Assembly (NCBI GenBank): GCA_021234155.1
Contig: JAJEKV010000010.1
Span: 12,753,116 to 12,817,115 of the forward strand
Length of the DNA: 64,000 nucleotides
Direction: 5' to 3'
Origin: Isoetes taiwanensis
Lineage: Eukaryota; Streptophyta; Lycopodiopsida; Isoetales; Isoetaceae
Part shown: positions 58,801 to 64,000 of the stretch, in pieces
Layout of the letters: the number at the start of each line of letters is the position of its first letter
Numbering within the stretch: the first letter of the stretch is position 1
The notes under the pieces: generated by a model
What the model saw: the letters and a program-made list of their open reading frames with translations, nothing else
What the model was told of the DNA's origin: nothing
The model's database searches: none
Program-made: the position numbers and the translations under genes

Positions 58801-60752
58801 ATTGAAAAGAGAAGAAATGATTGACACACCTTACGTATCATTGATAGGATGTTTGTCTTATGTTGCCAACTGCACAAGGCCGGACATATCACACATTGTT
58901 AACATTTTAAGCAGTATAATAATGATCCGGGGACGAGGTCATTGGAGTCGCGAAGAAAAGGGTACTTTCGAGATATCTCCAAAGGGCACCATGGATGTAG
59001 GAATAACTTATCGCACAAATAACATGATCCTAAGTTCATATTGTGATGCAGATTGGGGAGGTTGCATGGACACTAGGAAGTCCACATCCGGTTATTTAAT
59101 GATTCTAGGTGGTGGACCAATTGCATGGAAGTGTAAAAAGCAAAGTTCAATTGCTCTATCAAGTCTTTGAAGCGAGAATATCATTTGCCACTTTGTGTGT
59201 AAGAGAGTTAATTTGGGAGAGAAGATTGCTAATAGAATTTGGTTTTCCACATTGAAAAGCATGTATTGTAATTTGGATGAGTACAAAGCCGCATAGCAAT
59301 GTCTAAGGATCCAGTTTTGCACGAGAGATCCAAGCACATTGAGTTAGAACTGCATTTTATAAGAGAAGCAGTCAGTAAAGGTCTAGCAAAATTGACCTAT
59401 GTGAACACTAGAATGCAACTTGCAGATATACTAACGAAAGTGCTAGCTGAAGGAAGATTTGCAGAACTCAGAAGATTAGTTCAACATACAGATATAACAT
59501 GAAGGGGGAATGTAAATGTTAAGGTCATGTTATACTGTATGCTGAAACTGGTTCCAGGGGTTAGTTAGATTCGATCCTTCACATGAACTAGAGATGCAGA
59601 TTGAAGGTTATCCTTGGGGGTAATTGCAAGTTCTTCAATGGTCAAGTAGGAGCACAAATTATATGCTCAAATATTACCTTCAATGGTTCGTGAGCTTATG
59701 TCAAAGTGAATGTGGGATATTGTCTGATTGGTCACGAAACTGCAGATATGAATGTGGGATAATTGCTTGACGGTAAGAAGAAATAGAAGGGCCGAAGATC
59801 ACGCCTGGCCGACCTGCTACTCTGACCTGCACCGACGGAATGGATATAAAAGAGGTGTAATGCCATTGTGTTGGGTGAGCTGGGTGCCGGATTGAAGGTG
59901 AAGACGAGTTTATCTATGTGTAAGGAGCTTGGGTTCTCGGAGACAATGCACAAAGCTTAAGATATTTTGTCCAATGGTTTAATATACAATATTGAGAAGC
60001 ATTGATTGAACAAAGAAAATTATGTGTGTGCATCACAAATAAACTTGTCTTTGTAGTTTAGAATCAAATTGTTGATTCATCTCCATTAGAATTAGAGTAC
60101 TCACCTCTATAGATTCTTTTCAGCCCATCATGGCAGTGAAGCAGTACGATAACTACTTCCAACTTGCTTTGAGAAATGGTCAAGTAAGTACTCCCTCCTC
60201 CAATTTAAGTTTGTTATAAGGTAGTTTAGAATGTGTAGTTTAGATAAAACTCGTCGCTGGAACCGATATAAATTTATACCGCATCCTGGAGCGGTAGAAA
60301 TTTATACTGCCATGCCATGGTATAAATTTATACCGTTCTAAACCGCGGAGTAAGTTCATACCTCGGCCCTCAACAGTATAAATTTATACCGTTGTAGGGA
60401 CTGCTATAAATTTATACTGCGGTCGAGAACGGTATGCCTCAACTGACTCTAGCATTTATTGTACCGCAACTGGCCATATGCATTAAGCTGCTTGTCCTCA
60501 AATTTCAACAGGTGTGGGATCTACAGGAACGAACCTTTGTATGTTCGAAGATGGTGAACTTAAAGAGCAAGCTAGCACCACTGGTAAAAAACCAAAAAAG
60601 GTTTTGAAACAAAACAAAAAAACATGAGCATAGTACCATGGACACAACTACAGGGCTTGAAGAGCAAAGAAATATTTGTGCGGCTCTTGGAGAAAGATGT
60701 GGCGAAAGAATTTACTCTAGACGAAATGGCTAGTCTCGTAACAAACAATTAG
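46804..60752 (+). CDS. Spliced gene, unrecognised family with ParB/sulfiredoxin-like module
   Basis: Exons inferred from frame and GT-AG sites: (46,722 or) 46,804-46,959; 52,404-52,614; 52,615-52,779; 52,868-53,765 joined to 60,128-60,183 after removing a Copia insertion; 60,512-60,583; 60,654-60,752 (stop TAG). Product in order: 'YFHPYRVERAYQIDATQ...GRITTGRFPHPRYAT', 'YELRDITWYVHRGARERYP', an acidic run of E (52,976-53,005), a nuclear-type basic stretch (KGKRKAL...KKSRKTK), 'VVMVDREQVQEL', then 'YYILGGTHSYKARKEL' (53,432-53,479) and 'YIGLTDEETKVIAVSHN', which resemble the ParB/Srx fold (VD..Q, GG.HR..A, LTDEEA..HN). A one-base shift separates the blocks at 52,614, where a TGA and an ATG overlap as ATGA. 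5' exons are missing. Function unknown; nuclear DNA binding is inferred. Confidence 0.65.
46960..51751. other. Large intron with Helitron-derived AT-rich DNA
   Basis: Between the donor at 46,960 (GTAAGT) and the acceptor at 52,403 there is no coding sequence that I can recognise. ORFs here (for example 48,524-48,893) are short and without known motifs. The part ending at 51,751 is Helitron-derived (see the 3' terminus). The 5' limit of that Helitron was not found. Confidence 0.45.
51723..51751 (+). mobile_element. Helitron 3' terminus in the intron
   Basis: GCCCGGC-AAC-GCCGGGC hairpin (51,724-51,740), then ACCATAA, then CTAG (51,748-51,751), followed by host T. This is the same layout as the minus-strand terminus at 12,897-12,924, with a near-identical hairpin, so both belong to one Helitron family. 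Confidence 0.75.
51829..51945. repeat. AAATAAGAC/GTCTTATTT palindrome cluster
   Basis: A perfect 20-bp palindrome, AAATAAGACATGTCTTATTT, at 51,829-51,848 is followed by three more half-sites: GTCTTATTTT near 51,882, AAAATAAGAC near 51,914 and GTCTTATTT near 51,932. The middle two form a hairpin. The cluster stands directly upstream of the TATAAATTTATA array. Confidence 0.8.
51966..52258. repeat. Array A of 16-bp palindromes GGTATAAATTTATACC
   Basis: Nine copies start at 51,966, 51,998, 52,029, 52,059, 52,088, 52,119, 52,151, 52,183 and 52,204, plus a degenerate one near 52,242. Five are perfect; most others have one to three changes. The first eight are spaced 29-32 bp, close to three helical turns. 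Spacers are GC-rich and different, but paired: spacers and sites from 51,937 to 52,195 form one large inverted repeat centred at 52,066 (site 1 pairs with 7, 2 with 6, 3 with 5). The array lies in an intron, ~150 bp before an exon of the ParB-like gene. Confidence 0.95.
52821..52834. repeat. Degenerate palindrome site in the 88-bp intron
   Basis: GTGTAAATTTATAC inside the small intron 52,780-52,867 matches 12 of 14 bases of the array motif. A single AT-rich match could be chance, but it lies in the same gene as the two arrays. Confidence 0.45.
53766..55354 (+). repeat. 5' LTR of the Copia element (1,589 bp)
   Basis: It matches the 3' LTR at both ends (53,766-54,271 and 55,245-55,354) but has an extra ~975 bp between them. 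That extra part contains five or so diverged ~60-bp repeats built on (G)CCTCCGAGGC(A) and CATATTTATT motifs (54,515-54,835), and a hairpin GGTTCTATTGC/GCAATAGAACC at its left edge (54,279-54,304). Confidence 0.9.
55381..56390 (+). pseudogene. Copia gag and protease region (broken)
   Basis: Begins ATG GCT ACC AGA near the PBS, reading 'FGANLQFYKVFKGDGGFQIW', then a stop. A second open stretch (55,508-55,999) has the UBN2-type gag pattern 'EMWMYLIKEYEAKTSSQIDV...VTEFFEKFDSIIADLEGAG'. The zinc knuckle is not recognisable. A protease-like 'MIIDSGAEKS' (normally DSGAS/T) follows near 56,268. Confidence 0.75.
56904..57464 (+). pseudogene. Copia integrase core
   Basis: A 186-residue open frame with 'TLIDDFKKTFVYCIKTKD' (first catalytic D), 'LRSDRGGEFISDEF' (second D and the GGE/F box), 'YSPQQNGIAERKNRT' (catalytic E) and 'LKAYGCLTFVHIPDELRKKL'. 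The D-D-E triad is intact, but the frame upstream and downstream is interrupted. Confidence 0.85.
57982..59502 (+). pseudogene. Copia reverse transcriptase and RNase H (broken)
   Basis: Pieces in order: 'NIVGNKWLFKPKTAPDGK', 'YKARLVAQGF', 'DYEETFSPLVKMNKIGML', 'HHMDVILLLNAKLEEEIYM', then (in a shifted frame) a YVDD-type box near 58,525-58,540. Next come 'LSYVANCTRPDISHIVNIL', 'SYCDADWGGCMDTRKSTSGY' (RNase H) and 'LADILTKVLAEGRFAELR'. At least five breaks separate these blocks. Confidence 0.85.
59511..60122 (+). repeat. 3' LTR of the Copia element (612 bp)
   Basis: Begins directly after the polypurine tract and ends TTTTCA next to the GCCCA duplication. Apart from the missing ~975-bp middle it is nearly identical to the 5' LTR, with a few small indels, which indicates a fairly recent insertion. 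Confidence 0.95.
60265..60436. repeat. Array B of the same 16-bp palindromes
   Basis: Six copies start at 60,265, 60,293, 60,319, 60,347, 60,375 and 60,403, spaced 26-28 bp, with a half-site near 60,431. One is perfect and the others have one to four changes. It lies entirely in the intron 60,184-60,511 of the ParB-like gene, 8.2 kb from array A (about 1.9 kb before the Copia insertion). Confidence 0.9.
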
Positions 60753-61583
60753 GAGCAGTTTGGATCTGCCTATCATGCTGTGCCACGTGGCATTTTTCTT
60801 TTCCAAGAATGTTAACAGGAAACAAAACAGTGTCGTCCAAATTTTTATAACACTTCTATCGGCATTCTGTTTTTATGCAACATTCAACGGTTCTACCCAG
60901 CATTCTGGCCCACTGAATTGCTCCTACATGTTGTTCACGTCATACCAACGACTATCTACATGCCATTCTTAGCATGGAAATAGGGCGATGAGCATGCCAA
61001 GAATGGCATGTAAATAGCCATTCATGAGTTCTCAAGTCCATATGAAACTGGATAGCGTAAAATGAGGTTGATTAAACACTAATCTTAGGCTTATTTTTCC
61101 TTTTATTATATAAGCATAAATTATTTTATTTTATTTCAATTGGATACGGACAGAAGACAGAGTATGATTTCTTTAGGACCAACAACTAGGCTAGTGATGC
61201 AAGTGGGGGGGCCAAATGAAACAAAACGCACAAGACATGTGAACCTTCAAAGTAAGGAAAGGAACCACGTGCGTATTCTTATTGCTTGCTTTGAACGTAT
61301 CCTGTATTTCCGCCATACTCAGACCTCGCTCCTCTACCTTCTCTCCTTGGCCGCCATAGCCATCCTTTCTCTAGCCTCCTGTCATACGTTTCTGAAAGTC
61401 GTCTAACCTTCTTCATAACGCGCTTCAATTCTGCCCACATCAAGTATTGCTTTCTGTTGCAGAGGATCGGATTTAAGTGCCTCTACGCTGAATTTTGGGT
61501 AATTTTTTGGTCAATTTTTGGATCTTAGAAGACATGTTAAATTTTTAAGGGTTCCTCTAGTTTGTCTGATTTTGATCCTCATC
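60753..61583. other. Intergenic region and probable PEAPOD promoter
   Basis: No gene. It contains a palindromic-looking GCATGCCAAGAATGGCATG near 60,990-61,010 and AT-rich DNA around 61,090-61,140. An ORF at 61,140-61,406 has no recognisable family and is probably leader sequence of the downstream gene. Confidence 0.4.
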
Positions 61584-63622
61584 ATGAGCGAAACAAAAGT
61601 AGCAGTGGACTTTTTGGGTCTTGGAACTCGCCCAAATGATGGGCAGGAAGAAGAGGTTGAAAACTGGCCTAAACCAGTTGATTCTGAAAAGAAGCAGCCC
61701 GTTTCTGATAACAAGGTTGGGGGTGGAGCATTATCTCCTGAGAAATGTTTTCTCGACAAGCCTTTGGAAGACCTCACTGAAACAGACATATTGCAACTCA
61801 CTCGAGAAGATTGCCGTCGTTATTTAAAAGAGAAGGGTATAGTACGCTTTTTTTCCATTCTTACGCTATTAATTCGTTCCCTACGTAGCTTAATAGGATT
61901 TTACAAAGCTGCAAAATTGGATGATCCTCAGAACTACTCAAGTCTGTTATATGTTTTTTGCGGTTAATATTAACTATCTTTAACCATCTTCTAGCGTGTT
62001 GGCCTGGTTCACATTGCTTTGAATGTTATACATTTATGGTTTATCTCCGCAGTGCTAATTTTATGATGTGTACATAGGAATGAGACGCCCATCTTGGAAC
62101 AAGTCTCAAGCAATGCAACAGGTTCTGTCTCTGAAGGGGCTTTTTGACCAAAAGAATGCAGAAAAGAAAGAGGAAGGGAGCTCCTTATCTGCAGATGATA
62201 ACACCGCGTCCTTGGAAAATGAGACACTGAACAATGGTCATGTAAGCTTTAAGAATTTATCTTTTCATCTAGTGATCTGGATATCAGTATCATCTGTGTT
62301 TCCAATTTGTGCTATCTGAAGAGTTGTACTTCTAGGTGGTTCAGGAACAGCAGGCACCTGGAGATCGGCCTGAAGGATTGCCAAAAACTAGAACTGCAAC
62401 ATTCTGCAATCAGAATGTACATTTATCACTTTCTACTCCTGCTGCTCGTGAACCGGTCTCAAGCCCAAATCTGTCTAGCATGTGCAATGGCTTTCCATTT
62501 TCGGATTTTATGCAAGCTGATACAAAGCCTAATCTTGAGCAGTTACAAAGGATGCAGGGGGCATACTCCCAGGGCATCTTAAAGTCAAGGTAACTGTTTG
62601 GTGTTCCTGTAGCACGCTCTTTTCTTCAATTTCTTAATTATATGACCTTTGATTGATCAGGTTGATGGCATGTCATGGACCACTTAAGTCACCCGTTGTG
62701 CATACCATGTCAAAGCCATTCGGTTCCCAGCTGACCATATTCTATTCAGGAATGGTGAATGTCTATGATGATGTTTCTGCTGAGAAGGTACCAAGATGGT
62801 AGTATTATTTTTGTTTGAAAACTAGAATTCATCCTTTAATGTCCACGACTTCACAGCAATTTATATGGGAATCATGATGTCAATAAAAGTAGTATTTGAA
62901 AGATACAGTCCTCAACGTTGCATATGTTAATCTTGTTATGAAGATTAGCAATCTGTATTATTATAGGGAGAAGTAAAACTTTTGCTGCACAATGGTCTCT
63001 TTAGGCTTCTAAATTGTGCTTTGTGTTACTAATTTATTTTTAGGCACATGCAATAATGCGTCTTGCGGGAAATGGTACCTTACCTTCAAAGACAATACTG
63101 CCTATGCCATTGCCTAATAGGACCCCCATTTCAGCTGCAACTCCGCCCAGAAGGTGCACATCAATTGCTTTTCATCTGCAGAATTGCCACAAGCAAAGAA
63201 AAAGCTTGTAAGCTGCAACGTTCCTAGAGAAGGAAAAAGAGGTATGGTTAGCAGACTTTTTTGTCTACTATTATGTGCATCGTTCAACTTGGTACTTGGT
63301 TGTGTTTGCAGACTTACGGCAAAAGGCACCATATCCTGCAGAGAAACAATTAACTGAGGCATCCAATGAAATGTCTCCAAGTCCAAGTGTTTGCACCTCC
63401 ACCCTGATACAACATTGCTCAACCATCCCAGAGTCTTGTGACACTGAAACTTGCTGCTCTTCAAAGCTTTCTGGAGCATTCAAGCATGTCAATGGCGATG
63501 ACATTGGAGTAACTGATATGGTACCCAGAAATGAACAGGATGCTATAAGCGTTCTAAAAGAATGCTCAGATAAAGAGAGGAAGACATACATGGTGCCTGA
63601 ATCATCTTCAATGGAAGTTTAA
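61584..63622 (+). CDS. PPD: PEAPOD-type TIFY4 transcriptional regulator
   Basis: Six exons: 61,584-61,836; 62,078-62,241; 62,336-62,589; 62,661-62,786; 63,044-63,241; 63,312-63,622. N-terminus 'MSETKVAVDFLGLG'. The PPD domain is split by intron 1: 'LTETDILQLTREDCRRYLKEKG' then 'MRRPSWNKSQAMQQVLSLKGL'. The TIFY domain in exon 4 reads 'QLTIFYSGMVNVYDDVSAEK' and runs into 'AHAIMRLAG' (exon 5). The Jas-like region is split by the usual Jas intron, with 'KAPYP' at the start of exon 6. PEAPOD proteins act in the nucleus with NINJA/TOPLESS and KIX partners to repress genes and limit meristemoid proliferation in angiosperms. In exon 5 the Jas helix is spread over different frames (LQR then FLEKEKE), so one or two bases seem missing near 63,210-63,225. 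The start is the first Met giving the TIFY-like N-terminus. Confidence 0.85.
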
Positions 63623-63921
63623 CTGCGGCATGTAATTTTGTTAGCATTTTAGGAATCTAGACTCAATATCTTATTAAGCAGCAGGTGATTGTAAATATGT
63701 TCAGCCGGGCACATATCATAAGAATGTTTTCTAGTGATTATTATGCCTATGGCCGATTCAGGATGTTTGTTATATTAAAAATAACAATGGAATATAATAT
63801 ATAAAGCTTTGCACTAAGCTGTGTTTATTTAGTTTAGTACTAGTGTTTGGCTAGAATCGCATCTGGTGAAAACTAGCTCATCACTAGATAAAACATCAAG
63901 GAGGACGAAGAACGAAGATTG

Positions 63922-64000
63922 CGTATTAAATTTCTCACAGGCAATAGTCACGAGTTACTATTTGTGTATTAAATTTCTCGTAGGCAATAGTCACGAGTTA
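63922..64000. repeat. 43-bp tandem repeat at the window end
   Basis: Two near-identical copies of GTATTAAATTTCTC...GGCAATAGTCACGAGTTA, offset by 43 bp, begin at 63,923 and 63,966. The second is cut by the window edge, so a longer array may follow. Confidence 0.85.

Larger units (their letters stand above)
53766..60122 (+). mobile_element. Full-structure Copia retrotransposon with 5-bp TSD
   Basis: Flanked by an exact GCCCA duplication (53,761-53,765 and 60,123-60,127). 5' LTR 53,766-55,354 and 3' LTR 59,511-60,122 both begin TGTAAATG and end TTTTCA. PBS TGGTATCAGAGC is at 55,356, and the polypurine tract GAAGGGGGAA ends next to the 3' LTR. The domain order is Copia: gag, protease-like 'MIIDSGAEKS', integrase, RT, RNase H. 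Stops and frameshifts disable gag-pol. It sits in a coding exon of the ParB-like gene. The 5' LTR is 977 bp longer than the 3' LTR. Confidence 0.95.

Overview
The window looks like a transposon-rich nuclear chromosome segment of a land plant. A fern or other non-angiosperm vascular plant is my inference. The reasons are PLS-type pentatricopeptide (PPR) genes, a TIFY4/PEAPOD gene carrying its PPD domain, plant Copia, LINE, PIF/Harbinger, Helitron and Mutator-type elements, GT-AG introns, and very long GA and polypyrimidine tracts. Nothing suggests bacteria or organelles.

Layout. Bases 1-15,123 and 26,573-41,671 are two direct copies, with a 26.57 kb period, of the same ~15.1 kb block. Each copy holds a Copia RT stub, a PPR fragment, a small ORF starting like histone H3, a two-exon unrecognised gene, a PPR gene (open in copy 1, broken in copy 2), a decayed Helitron/Pif1 helicase, a Helitron 3' end, a ~1.6 kb almost pure pyrimidine tract, and the start of an LTR. 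Between the copies (15.1-26.6 kb) lie an ATG1-like kinase fragment, a Mutator-type element with an exact 9-bp target duplication and a LINE nested in it, a larger LINE, a nearly complete PIF/Harbinger transposase, and a Copia pol split by another LINE.

From 41.7 to 46.6 kb there is an LTR with a primer-binding site. It is followed on the minus strand by an extraordinary histone-H3-like gene (H3 N-terminal tail, ~290-residue charged insert, complete H3 fold). Next comes a decayed Helitron-type helicase fused to an apurinic-type endonuclease, as in Helentrons.

From 46.7 to 60.75 kb I reconstruct one spliced gene of an unrecognised family. It has a nuclear-type basic/acidic stretch and a ParB/sulfiredoxin-like module. 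A full Copia element (exact 5-bp TSD) interrupts one exon; removing it restores the frame exactly. Two of its introns carry regular arrays of a 16-bp palindrome (core TATAAATTTATA), and a third intron carries a degenerate copy. One array is itself a ~260-bp palindrome of palindromes. A ParB-like protein whose own introns hold arrays of 16-bp palindromes is the best candidate here for an undescribed system. The link between protein and sites is inference only.

From 61.58 to 63.62 kb lies a six-exon PEAPOD (TIFY4) gene. Many single-base indels split otherwise clear reading frames, and differences between the two 15-kb copies cluster where one copy has CG and the other CAG or CTG. Some 'breaks' may therefore be consensus errors rather than real mutations.
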